Source of the DNA: Caryophanales bacterium
Lineage (GTDB): Bacteria; Bacillota; Bacilli; Exiguobacteriales; Exiguobacteriaceae
Assembly (NCBI GenBank): GCA_902362975.1
Contig: CABIYO010000023.1
Coordinates: 1 to 42,475, forward strand
DNA: 42,475 bases
Reading direction: 5' to 3'
Below are positions 23,690 through 30,605 of the stretch, piece after piece. Positions within the stretch are counted from its first letter, which is position 1. Each line of letters starts with the position of its first letter. The notes beneath the pieces are model-generated. The model was not told where the DNA came from. It saw nothing but the letters and a program-made list of their open reading frames with translations, and ran no database searches. Position numbers and translations under genes: made by a program.

Positions 23690-24118
23690 TCAATCTATAC
23701 TTTGTTCAATGTTTTGTACCACATCTGCAAGCATAATTTGCTCTAAGACTCGTTCCATGGCGGATTGAGCTGTTATAAAAATGGGCTCAATCGTTGCTTG
23801 GATGTTTCTTCCGACCGGGCAAGCCGGGTTTGGTTGATCATGAATGCCGAACAGTTCATTTGGTTCGACGACAGCAACGGCTTGATAAATTTCAAGAAGT
23901 GAAATGGTGTTTAGTGGTTTAGTAAGACTTGCACCAGCAACACCTGGTTTAACTTGAATCAATTCTGCATTTTTTAACATAGCCATGATTTTTCGAATAA
24001 GAGCAGGGTTTGTATTTACGCTCCGCGCTAAAAAATCTGATGAAATCAATTCTGGTGGTGAAAGCGCGACAAGAGTCAGCATGTGGATGGCAACCGAAAA
24101 ACGACTACTGATTGTCAT
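23690..24118 (-). CDS. Rrf2-family transcriptional regulator
   Basis: 142 residues. An N-terminal winged helix (SSRFSVAIHMLTLVALSP..SSDFLARSVNTNPALIRKIMAML) is followed by the Rrf2 wing GVAGASLTKPLNTISLLEIYQAV. Only one Cys is present (NPACPVG), so an iron-sulphur cluster is unlikely. It resembles B. subtilis YwnA, whose gene is divergent from an NAD(P)-binding reductase. Here the reductase gene (25787-26644) is divergent too, but the pair is split by a tnpB element. The native upstream region is cut about 20 bases before the start; AT-rich -10-like bases remain. Confidence 0.88.
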   Translation of the reverse strand: MTISSRFSVAIHMLTLVALSPPELISSDFLARSVNTNPALIRKIMAMLKNAELIQVKPGVAGASLTKPLNTISLLEIYQAVAVVEPNELFGIHDQPNPACPVGRNIQATIEPIFITAQSAMERVLEQIMLADVVQNIEQSID

Positions 24119-24158
24119 AAAAATCTCCCTTTCGGTTTTTATAATATCGGGCGTAAAA

Positions 24159-24181
24159 CCCCTACGCCTTTAGGCTAGGGG
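24159..24181. repeat. Left-end imperfect hairpin of tnpB element
   Basis: CCCCTA-C-GCC, loop TTTA, GGCTAGGGG: a stem with a bulged C. Single-stranded transposases of this family recognise such hairpins. Confidence 0.8.
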
Positions 24182-24229
24182 ATGTAAGCCTAACTTCCTT
24201 GTGTTTGTATATATTTTTGAATAGCACCA

Positions 24230-24364
24230 TCACTTTTCTAACCCTTTGCGGATCAGTTCGTACACTGCTCCCGCAAAAGAAGAAATGTAATTCTCTTTCT
24301 GATATTTCTCGATTGCTTCTACTAAATCTTTTGGGAATTTAATCAATTTTGACACTCGTTCCAT
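24230..24364 (-). CDS. 44-residue ribbon-helix-helix-like protein, divergent from tnpB
   Basis: Starts MERVSKLIKFPKDLVEAIEK and continues through YISSFAGAVYELIRKGLEK: a short beta strand (SKLIKF), helix (PKDLVEAIEKYQKE) and second helix (FAGAVYELIRKGLEK), the layout of Arc/MetJ/CopG-type DNA-binding proteins. GAGGTGATGTCAA gives a good ribosome site before the ATG at 24364. The gene lies inside the element and faces away from tnpB, sharing a 60-base intergenic region that holds two tandem 11-base repeats. A role as repressor of tnpB and its own gene is inference. Confidence 0.7.
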   Translation of the reverse strand: MERVSKLIKFPKDLVEAIEKYQKENYISSFAGAVYELIRKGLEK

Positions 24365-24379
24365 TTGACATCACCTCTC

Positions 24380-24401
24380 ATTTAATATATATTTAATATA
24401 T
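24380..24401. promoter_or_regulatory. Tandem 11-base repeats between the RHH gene and tnpB
   Basis: ATTTAATATAT at 24380-24390 is repeated exactly at 24391-24401. The 11-base period equals one DNA turn, as for operators bound side by side by ribbon-helix-helix dimers. The same AT-rich bases can supply -10 boxes in both directions. Confidence 0.5.
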
Positions 24402-24424
24402 ACTAAAAGGGGGTGAAAATCAAG

Positions 24425-25597
24425 ATGGAAAAAAACAAGGCTTACAAATTCAGAATCTACCCGACAAAAGAGCAGGAAATCCTGATCGCCAAAACGATCG
24501 GTTGTTCGCGCTTCGTCTTCAACCACTTCTTGGCGAAGTGGGATGAAGCGTATAAGACGACTGGAAAAGGGCTGTCTTATGATTCTTGTTCGAAAGAACT
24601 TCCCATGCTCAAGCAGGAATTCGGTTGGTTGACGGAAGTGGACAGCACGGTCGTCCAGAACAGTGTCAAACACCTGGCCGACGCGTATAAGAAGTTCTTC
24701 AAGAAAAAGGGGAATCATCCCCGTTTCAAGTCGAAGCGGAACCCTGTCCAATCGTATAAGACAAACATTCAAGGGAAGTCCCAACTACCTGAAGTCTCGA
24801 TTATCGGGAATCGACTCAAACTCCCGAAGCTGAAATGGGTGCGATTCGCCAACTCAAGGAAGGTCGAGGGTCGGATTATTAATGCCACGATTCGTCGCAC
24901 GGCTTCGGGCAAATACTTCGTGTCCCTGCTCGCAGAGCAGAAGATCGACGAACTGCCGAAGATCGGGTCATCCGTCGGCGTCGACGTCGGCCTGAAGAAC
25001 TTTGCCATCCTGTCGGACGGCACGGTGTACCAGAACGACCGCTACTTCCGCATGCTGGAGAAGAAACTGGCGAGAGAACAGCGCAAACTGTCCCGTCGTC
25101 AGCTCATCGCCCTGAACAGGAAAGTGAAGCTGTCCGAGGCGAAGAACTACCAGAAGCAGAAGCGGAAGGTCGCCCGCATCCACGAGAAGATCGCCAACAA
25201 GCGTAATGATTTTCTTCATAAAGTTTCAACCGAGATCGTCAAAAACCACGACATCATCGGAATTGAAACCTTGCAGGTGAAGAACATGCAGAAGAACCGC
25301 AAATTGAGTAAGTCCATCTCCGAGGTGAGCTGGTCTGAGTTTCATCGAATGCTGAAATATAAAGCCGATTGGTACGGCAAGACTGTCGTGAAGGTCGGCA
25401 AGACCTTCGCCTCGAGCCAGCTCTGTTCCAGTTGCGGGCATCAACACAAAGACGTGAAGCATCTCGGCTTGCGTGAATGGACATGCCCGAATTGCGGGGT
25501 CCATCATGACCGCGATGTGAACGCAGGACTGAACCTCAAACAAGAGGCCGAACGCATCTTGGCTTCTTCAACCGTCGGGACGACGGGGTTAGCCTGA
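24425..25597 (+). CDS. tnpB: RNA-guided nuclease TnpB
   Basis: 390 residues, full TnpB length. N-terminal [20 protein letters not shown] and [19 protein letters not shown], linker [17 protein letters not shown], then RuvC core: [15 protein letters not shown] (Asp), [13 protein letters not shown] (Glu), zinc finger CSSCGHQ..CPNCG and [10 protein letters not shown] (Asp). All catalytic residues are present, so it should be active, unlike the copy at 2209-3607. I choose the ATG at 24425, 11 bases after GGGGG, over an in-frame GTG at 24413. TnpB with its omega-RNA cuts DNA next to a TAM and helps the element persist. Confidence 0.93.
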   Translation: MEKNKAYKFRIYPTKEQEILIAKTIGCSRFVFNHFLAKWDEAYKTTGKGLSYDSCSKELPMLKQEFGWLTEVDSTVVQNSVKHLADAYKKFFKKKGNHPRFKSKRNPVQSYKTNIQGKSQLPEVSIIGNRLKLPKLKWVRFANSRKVEGRIINATIRRTASGKYFVSLLAEQKIDELPKIGSSVGVDVGLKNFAILSDGTVYQNDRYFRMLEKKLAREQRKLSRRQLIALNRKVKLSEAKNYQKQKRKVARIHEKIANKRNDFLHKVSTEIVKNHDIIGIETLQVKNMQKNRKLSKSISEVSWSEFHRMLKYKADWYGKTVVKVGKTFASSQLCSSCGHQHKDVKHLGLREWTCPNCGVHHDRDVNAGLNLKQEAERILASSTVGTTGLA

Positions 25598-25684
25598 TCA
25601 TGTTTCGACCGATAGGTCGGATAACTCAGGAATCCACTACGGCTTTAGCCTAGTGGTAGTTCAAAGATGTAAACAACTTTGTTA
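25480..25684 (+). ncRNA. Candidate omega-RNA with guide from the right flank
   Basis: The 3' end of tnpB and 67 following bases form the expected scaffold, including CGACC/GGTCG (25606-25619) and the right-end hairpin 25634-25656, ending GTTCAA at 25664. The guide would be the flank from 25665 (AGATGTAAACAACTTTG..). The left flank ends in TTTAT, so the empty site would read TTTAT followed by exactly this guide. The 5' limit is approximate. Confidence 0.55.
25634..25656. repeat. Right-end imperfect hairpin of tnpB element
   Basis: CCACTA-C-GGC, loop TTTA, GCCTAGTGG: same stem length and bulged C as the left end. Confidence 0.8.
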
Positions 25685-25712
25685 CATGCTTAGTATAACA
25701 GGGAAAGAATAA

Positions 25713-25753
25713 TTGACAAATCAGTTACCTGTAATTATCATGATTACATGTAA
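25713..25753 (+). promoter_or_regulatory. Reductase promoter with TTAC-GTAA operators
   Basis: TTGACA (25713-25718), 17-base spacer, TATCAT (25736-25741). TTACCTGTAA (25725-25734) lies in the spacer and TTACATGTAA (25744-25753) just after the -10; a weaker TTACAGGTTA follows at 25763-25772. Two operators 19 bases apart imply repression, perhaps by the Rrf2 protein. Confidence 0.65.
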
Positions 25754-25786
25754 GTGGTTCGATTACAGGTTAGGGGAGGGAATGGA

Positions 25787-26644
25787 ATGAAGTATTTAGT
25801 CACAGGAGCAACGGGGAAACTCGGCTCGAAGATTGTGGAGGAGCTACTCAAGTCGATTGACACGAGTGAGCTCGCTGTCAGCGTACGGAATCCAGAAAAG
25901 GCGGCGTCACTTAAAGAACGGGGCGTTGACGTGCGACATGGTGATTTTGATCAGCCAGACACACTCGATGAAGCGTTCAAAGGTGTTGAGCGTCTTTTGA
26001 TTATCTCGGCAGATGGCGATAACGATACGCGGATTCGTCAACATACGAACGCAGTTGAGGCAGCGAAACGGGCAGGTGTTTCATTCATTGCTTACACAAG
26101 TATAGCCGATGCGACAAACAGTGAGAACTTGATGGCACCTCCACATGTCGTCACAGAGGAAGCGATTGTCGAGTCCGGTATTCCACATGCGTTCTTACGG
26201 AACAACTGGTACTTAGAAAACGAGTTATCAAGCATTCAGGCGGTAATTGACGGGGCGCCATGGATCACAGCGGCTCGAGATGGGAAAGTCGGTTGGGCAC
26301 TACAACAAGATTATGCGGAAGCCGCAGCGAATGTTCTGTTGAAAGAACAACAAGATCATGTAATCTACGAACTATCAGGACCACTTCATACCCAGCAAGA
26401 TCTTGTAGACGCGCTCAGTGAAGTGTTAGGTCGTGAAGTGAAGATGCAGGAGTTGAGTCTCGAGGCATACGAAGAGACGATGCGCGGGGCTGGATTGCCA
26501 GAGGAAGTCGTTGCGATTCTTGTGGGGATTCAGCGAAGCATTCGTCAAGGAACGCTCGAAATTCATGAGAGTGACTTCGAATCGGTTCTCGGACGCCCGG
26601 TCACACCTCTTCAAGAAGGAATTCGTCAATTGCTCGGCCGATAA
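25787..26644 (+). CDS. NmrA/QorB-like NAD(P)H-dependent oxidoreductase
   Basis: 285 residues. Rossmann N-terminus MKYLVTGATGKLGSKIVEELL with the GATGKLG dinucleotide loop; a second-strand Arg (VRNPEKAASL) favours NADPH. FIAYTSIADATNS, FLRNNWYLEN and GPLHTQQDLVDALSEVLGR match QorB-type quinone oxidoreductases (SDR_a5-like). It would reduce quinones or reactive carbonyls in the cytosol, as part of electrophile defence. GGGGAGGG precedes the ATG by six bases. Monocistronic with its own terminator. Confidence 0.87.
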   Translation: MKYLVTGATGKLGSKIVEELLKSIDTSELAVSVRNPEKAASLKERGVDVRHGDFDQPDTLDEAFKGVERLLIISADGDNDTRIRQHTNAVEAAKRAGVSFIAYTSIADATNSENLMAPPHVVTEEAIVESGIPHAFLRNNWYLENELSSIQAVIDGAPWITAARDGKVGWALQQDYAEAAANVLLKEQQDHVIYELSGPLHTQQDLVDALSEVLGREVKMQELSLEAYEETMRGAGLPEEVVAILVGIQRSIRQGTLEIHESDFESVLGRPVTPLQEGIRQLLGR

Positions 26645-26649
26645 GTAAA

Positions 26650-26682
26650 ATGCCCTCGACCACTTGGTCGAGGGTATTTGTG
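26650..26682 (+). terminator. Intrinsic terminator after reductase gene
   Basis: 12-base stem (26650-26661 with 26666-26677), loop ACTT, T-rich tail. Confidence 0.85.
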
Positions 26683-26727
26683 TTAGGCGCGAGTGGCGTG
26701 ATCCTCGAGTTGAGTCGTCACGTCCAT
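26683..26727 (-). CDS. Possible 14-residue micro-ORF coupled to DUF2200 gene
   Basis: ATG at 26727 overlaps the DUF2200 stop (ATGA) and has AGGAGG nine bases upstream, inside the last codons of DUF2200. It reads [14 protein letters not shown]. The signals for translation are strong, but the product is tiny and may have no function. Confidence 0.3.
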   Translation of the reverse strand: MDVTTQLEDHATRA

Positions 26728-27083
26728 CACGATTCGCCTCCTCGTAAAATCTTCTCCATTTTCTTCCCCTTCGCCAACTCGTCGACAAGCTTATCGAGGT
26801 AGCGGATCTCACGCATGAGCGGTTCTTCGACGTTCTCGACGCGGACCCCACAGACGACGCCTTTGATGAGGGCGCGATTTTCATTCAGGCGAGGTGCTGA
26901 AGAGAAGAACGTATCGAAATCAACCTCGTCAGCAATCTGACGCTCGAGCCCAGTTTGATCATAACCCGTCAACCATTCAATGATCGTGTCGACTTCTTCT
27001 TTCGTCCGTCCTTTCCGTTCAGCTTTAGCGACGTAGAGCGGATAGACGCTCGCAAAGCTCGTCGTGTAAATGCGGTGACTCAT
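26727..27083 (-). CDS. DUF2200 family protein
   Basis: 118 residues beginning [20 protein letters not shown], the characteristic DUF2200 entry, followed by [22 protein letters not shown] and a mostly helical C-terminal half ([37 protein letters not shown]). Cytosolic, function unknown. The start is the ATG at 27083 with AAGGAGA ten bases upstream; the frame runs further up but has no second ribosome site. It is divergent from a MarR regulator whose operator lies between them. Confidence 0.85.
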   Translation of the reverse strand: MSHRIYTTSFASVYPLYVAKAERKGRTKEEVDTIIEWLTGYDQTGLERQIADEVDFDTFFSSAPRLNENRALIKGVVCGVRVENVEEPLMREIRYLDKLVDELAKGKKMEKILRGGES

Positions 27084-27159
27084 TGCACTTTCATCTCCTT
27101 CTTCATAAGGAATCTCTTCTTTCATTCTCTCACAAAATCGAGTATGCTTATATCAAATA

Positions 27160-27183
27160 TTTTTGTTGCGTTTACAACAAAAA
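27160..27183. promoter_or_regulatory. Palindromic operator upstream of marR-type gene
   Basis: TTTTTGTTG (27160-27168) and CAACAAAAA (27175-27183) form 9-base arms with a 6-base centre, the size and symmetry of MarR-family sites. It lies 17 bases before the MarR start and could also control the divergent DUF2200 gene. Confidence 0.7.
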
Positions 27184-27200
27184 GGCGGAGGTGACTGCTG

Positions 27201-27653
27201 ATGCATGACCATCTGCGAGAGATTGGGATGATTGCACGTGCCCTCGATTCAATCAGCAACATTGAATTTAAGGCACTCGGTTTAGAAAAAGGGAAGTACT
27301 TGTACGTCGTTAGGATTTTTGAACACCCAGGTATCATTCAAGAGCGGCTGGCAGAGTTGATTAAGGTAGATCGGACGACCGCCGCACGTGCCATCAAGAA
27401 ACTGGAGCAAGAGGGATGGATTGAGAGACGGTCAGATTTAGAGAACCAGAAAATCAAACGGTTATACGTGACGCAGAAGGGCGAGGCATTGTACCCACTT
27501 ATCATTCGAGAACATGAATATTCTACATCGGTCGCGTTATCAGGACTCGATGAGCAAGAAAGTGAAGAGTTGTTACGCCTTTTGAAAAAAGTACGAAGCA
27601 ATGTGGAAACAGATTGGACCGAGGTGAAGAAAGGCAAGCATCGAGAATATTGA
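27201..27653 (+). CDS. MarR-family transcriptional regulator
   Basis: 150 residues. Winged helix with GIIQERLAELIKVDRTTAARAIKKLEQEGWIERRSD..QKIKRLYVTQKGEAL, flanked by helices for dimerisation. GGCGGAGGTG precedes the ATG. It lies 15 bases upstream of paiA, so it probably controls itself, paiA and possibly DUF2200 through the palindrome at 27160-27183. The ligand is unknown; no redox-active Cys is seen. Confidence 0.9.
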   Translation: MHDHLREIGMIARALDSISNIEFKALGLEKGKYLYVVRIFEHPGIIQERLAELIKVDRTTAARAIKKLEQEGWIERRSDLENQKIKRLYVTQKGEALYPLIIREHEYSTSVALSGLDEQESEELLRLLKKVRSNVETDWTEVKKGKHREY

Positions 27654-27668
27654 GAGGAGCGAGGCCAC

Positions 27669-28181
27669 ATGATTGAAATCTCGAAAGCGACGGACGTAGA
27701 ATCCTTACGTCACATTAGCATCCAGACGTTTACGGAGACGTTCGCACGTCACAACACAGAAGAGCATTTGAACGCTTACTTAGAAAAAGCTTACGCGACT
27801 GAGCAGTTGAAGCAAGAGTTGGCACACCCTGACTCTCATTTCTACTTTGCGCACGTAGATGGCGAGTTGGCAGGGTATTTGAAAGTGAACGTACGCGACG
27901 CTCAATCTGAACCAATGGGCACCGATGCGATTGAAATCGAACGGATTTACGTACTAGAAGCGTTTCAAGGTCACGGGGTGGGGAAAGCGTTATTTGCTAA
28001 GGCGACTGAATTGGCGAAGGAGCTACACAAGCGAAAGATGTGGCTGGGCGTATGGGAACACAATGAAAAAGCGATTCAATTCTATCGGCGCAATGGGTTC
28101 GAACAGACGGGAGTGCACACCTTTTTCATGGGGGAGGATGCACAAAACGACCTCATTTTCACGAGGTCATTCACGGACTAG
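27669..28181 (+). CDS. paiA: PaiA-like spermidine/spermine N-acetyltransferase
   Basis: 170 residues, GNAT fold. It matches B. subtilis PaiA in many segments: QTFTETFARHNTEEHLNAYL, AGYLKVNVRDAQSEPMG, AIEIERIYV, the acetyl-CoA loop FQGHGVGKALFAKA, WLGVWEHNEKAIQFYRRNGF and FFMGEDAQNDLI. It acetylates polyamines in the cytosol to limit their build-up. In B. subtilis paiA is followed by paiB; here only a paiB tail follows. Probably cotranscribed with the MarR gene 15 bases upstream. Confidence 0.9.
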   Translation: MIEISKATDVESLRHISIQTFTETFARHNTEEHLNAYLEKAYATEQLKQELAHPDSHFYFAHVDGELAGYLKVNVRDAQSEPMGTDAIEIERIYVLEAFQGHGVGKALFAKATELAKELHKRKMWLGVWEHNEKAIQFYRRNGFEQTGVHTFFMGEDAQNDLIFTRSFTD

Positions 28182-28214
28182 AGCCATTCTGACAAGTGGT
28201 TCAAGTTTGGATAG

Positions 28215-28395
28215 ACGGAATCTGGTTTACGATCAAACCGTTCTTGTCTTGTTCCGGATTGATATCACTGACATGCAGGCGACGTTCAAGTTGAGCCAAA
28301 ACCGAAACGACGTGGACCATGAACGGATCGTATCGGAGCTTGAAAAACAAGATGAACCGATCGCGGACGTCATGCGACAACATCGAAAGTCCTGA
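28215..28395 (+). pseudogene. paiB: Remnant of paiB (3' end only)
   Basis: About 50 codons read as the C-terminus of PaiB, the FMN-binding negative regulator paired with PaiA: VLFRIDITDMQATFKLSQNR, followed by DVDHERIVSELEK. The FKLSQNR core is characteristic. Everything upstream in the gene, including the FMN-binding barrel, is missing, and no start codon or ribosome site serves it. With the paiA stop at 28181 only 30-odd bases away, one deletion between the genes would explain it. This covers the 358-base gap between paiA and the siderophore operon together with the promoter at 28448. Confidence 0.75.
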
Positions 28396-28397
28396 TA

Positions 28398-28424
28398 AAC
28401 CTGTCCTAAAACGGCAGGTTTTTT
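28398..28424 (+). terminator. Intrinsic terminator after paiB remnant
   Basis: AACCTG...CAGGTT stem (28398-28403 with 28415-28420) followed by TTTTTT; probably the original paiAB terminator. Confidence 0.8.
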
Positions 28425-28447
28425 CATATTTCTTTACCGATTAGCGG

Positions 28448-28499
28448 TTGACATGACTTAGGAGCAGGTCTATACTCATAACTGATAATGATTATCAGT
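28448..28499 (+). promoter_or_regulatory. Siderophore operon promoter with Fur box
   Basis: TTGACA (28448-28453), 17-base spacer, TATACT (28471-28476). Immediately after it ACTGATAATGATTATCAGT (28481-28499) is a perfect 9-1-9 inverted repeat that matches the Fur box. Iron-dependent repression at the transcription start is expected. Confidence 0.92.
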
Positions 28500-28539
28500 A
28501 ACGGCAAAATACAGAGAAGTTCGAAAAGGAGAAAATCAC

Positions 28540-29583
28540 GTGAACAACACATTCAAGAAATGGTTACATATGTTCATCTTTGTATCGGCATTTGCACTCA
28601 TCTTAGCCGGTTGTGGTTCGGAAGAAGCTGAGAACGCTTCCACGAACGAAGGGACGCAAGAATCGGCAGAAGGTTACCCGATCACAATCGAGCACGCATT
28701 CGGTGAAACGGTCATCGAAGAGAAGCCGGAACGGGTCGCAACGATTTCATGGGGAAACCATGACGTCGCACTTGCCCTCGACGTCGTACCAGTCGGATTC
28801 TCAGCTGCGAACTATGGTGTCCAGGACGACAGCGGTATGCTTCCATGGACGGCTGAGAAGTTGAAAGCGCTCGGAGAAGAGAACCCGAACATCTATCAAG
28901 ACACCGACGGATTAGACTTTGAAGCGATTGCGGATTCAAACCCGGACGTGATTTTGGCGGCCTACTCAGGAATCACGCAAGAAGACTATGACACGCTTAG
29001 CCAAATCGCACCGGTCGTGGCTTACAAAGAAACACCTTGGGTCACATCATGGCAAGACATGGTTCGCTATGACTCACTCGGAATGGGACTTGGTGAAGAG
29101 GGCGAACAATTGATCAAAGACACGGAGCAGTTGATCACAGACAAAGCGACAGCCGTTCCTGAGATTGCTGGAAAGAAAGCCGCATTCGTTTCGATGAGCG
29201 CGGAAGACCTATCAAAATTCTATATCTATACGACGGGTGACCCACGTGGTGCCTTCATCGAAGAACTCGGAATGGAGTACCCACAAAACATCTTAGATGA
29301 AGCAGAGAAAACAGACAGCTTCTATCTTGAACTCAGCAAAGAGAACGCTGACATCTTGAACGACGTCGATATCTTCGTCACATATGGAAATGAAGACACG
29401 TTAAAGGCGCTTCAAGCCGACCCGCTCTACAGTAAAGTACCAGCCATCGAACGTGGATCGGTCGTCTTGATCGAAGATAACACACCACTCGCAGCGGCAG
29501 GAACGCCGACGCCACTCTCGATTGAATATACGATTGATGAGTATGTTTCACGCGTATCGGATGCCCTTGCGAAAGCTAAATGA
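28540..29583 (+). CDS. Ferric-siderophore ABC transporter binding lipoprotein
   Basis: 347 residues, GTG start with AAAAGGAG eight bases upstream. Signal peptide with lipobox LILAGC (Cys about residue 25), then an acidic Ser/Asn/Glu tether. The FecB/PeripBP_2 fold is shown by ERVATISWGNHDVALAL, EAIADSNPDVILAAYSG, IAPVVAY and the C-terminal DEYVSRVSDAL. It resembles the YfiY/FecB group that takes hydroxamate or citrate-type siderophores; the exact ligand cannot be read. First gene of a four-gene operon behind a Fur box. Confidence 0.9.
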   Translation: MNNTFKKWLHMFIFVSAFALILAGCGSEEAENASTNEGTQESAEGYPITIEHAFGETVIEEKPERVATISWGNHDVALALDVVPVGFSAANYGVQDDSGMLPWTAEKLKALGEENPNIYQDTDGLDFEAIADSNPDVILAAYSGITQEDYDTLSQIAPVVAYKETPWVTSWQDMVRYDSLGMGLGEEGEQLIKDTEQLITDKATAVPEIAGKKAAFVSMSAEDLSKFYIYTTGDPRGAFIEELGMEYPQNILDEAEKTDSFYLELSKENADILNDVDIFVTYGNEDTLKALQADPLYSKVPAIERGSVVLIEDNTPLAAAGTPTPLSIEYTIDEYVSRVSDALAKAK

Positions 29584-30605
29584 TGCAAACACAAATCAAA
29601 CAGATGCATACGCCAAAGCACTTTCCGCTTCTTTTGATCGGAACGCTTGTATTGACGGTGCTGTGCATCGTGGCATCCCTTGCCTTCGGCTCACGAACAG
29701 TCGGGTGGAATGAACTGCTGGACGGTTTATTCCGTCCGGCTGTTCAGTCGTATGAGGCAGACATTGTCCGGGAGCGGGTCATCCGGACAATCTTTAGTTT
29801 CATGTGTGGCGCAGCACTTGGTGTGGCGGGGGCGCTCATGCAGTCGGTGACGCGTAACCCGATCGCCGATCCGAGCATTCTCGGGGTCAACACGGGAGCA
29901 GCGCTCGCCGTCGTCATCGGGATCGCGTTCTTTAACATCTCGACAGCGAGTGCGTTCATCTGGTTCGCGCTCATCGGGGCGCTATTGACGGCCATTTTCG
30001 TTTTCGGCATCGGTTCACTCGGGAGGGGAGGGGCGACCCCCCTCAAACTCGTCTTGGCGGGAGCTGCGACAAGTGCAGCACTATCGTCGCTCGTCATGGC
30101 GCTCATGATTCCACGCTCGAACGTCATGGATCAATTCCGTTTTTGGCAAGTTGGGAGTGTCGGTGCAGGAAATCTGGATTCGATTTATACCTTTTTACCG
30201 TTTCTTCTAATCGGTCTCGTGATTGCGGTCGTGACCGCACCTTCGTTAAATGCACTTGCGCTCGGGGAAGAGATGGCGAAGAGTCTCGGTGTTCGGACAG
30301 GCACGTTGAAACTGACCGCCTCGTTCGCCGGCGTGATTCTGTGTGGGGCAGCGACAGCACTTGCTGGACCGATTGGATTTATCGGACTTCTCGCCCCCCA
30401 TTTGATTCGACTCGTGCTCGGTCCGGATCAGCGCTATCTCATGCCGATGTCCGCTTTTGCGGGCGCTATCATCTTGACCTTCTCGGACGTCATCGGACGT
30501 TTGCTCGGAAGTCCAGGTGAACTTGAGGTCGGCATTGTGACGGCGTTCATCGGGGCACCAATCTTGATTCTATTGACAATGAAAGTGAAAGTAAGAGGAC
30601 TATGA
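29580..30605 (+). CDS. Iron-siderophore ABC transporter permease (FecCD family)
   Basis: 341 residues, about nine to ten membrane segments. FecCD features: MCGAALGVAGALMQSVTRNPIADPSILGVNTGAALAVV (split by the coupling region), LVLAGAATSAALSSL, and LAGPIGFIGLLAPHLIRLVLGPDQR. Two adjacent ATG codons overlap the stop of the binding protein, so translation is coupled. Forms the channel with the next permease. Confidence 0.9.
   Translation: MMQTQIKQMHTPKHFPLLLIGTLVLTVLCIVASLAFGSRTVGWNELLDGLFRPAVQSYEADIVRERVIRTIFSFMCGAALGVAGALMQSVTRNPIADPSILGVNTGAALAVVIGIAFFNISTASAFIWFALIGALLTAIFVFGIGSLGRGGATPLKLVLAGAATSAALSSLVMALMIPRSNVMDQFRFWQVGSVGAGNLDSIYTFLPFLLIGLVIAVVTAPSLNALALGEEMAKSLGVRTGTLKLTASFAGVILCGAATALAGPIGFIGLLAPHLIRLVLGPDQRYLMPMSAFAGAIILTFSDVIGRLLGSPGELEVGIVTAFIGAPILILLTMKVKVRGL

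Larger units (their letters stand above)
24143..25664 (+). mobile_element. IS200/IS605-type (IS1341-like) tnpB element, intact
   Basis: It contains a divergent small gene, tnpB and structured right end; no tnpA, so it would need a transposase in trans. The left hairpin (24159-24181) and right hairpin (25634-25656) share the same form, including one bulged C. The left flank ends TTTAT (24138-24142), a plausible target/TAM; the right end is GTTCAA (25659-25664). Exact limits are inferred from the hairpins and from the matching ..TCAA end of the element near 3756. Confidence 0.8.

Noticed and set aside
23579..23690. Manganese (yybP-ykoY) riboswitch before the TerC gene
   Set aside because: The interval is short and holds the promoter, an operator and the rrf2 terminator; I see no riboswitch core.
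27994..28395. A 133-codon plus-strand gene overlapping paiA
   Set aside because: The first two thirds are the shadow of paiA in another frame; only the last part (from about 28215) is coding-like, and that is the paiB remnant.
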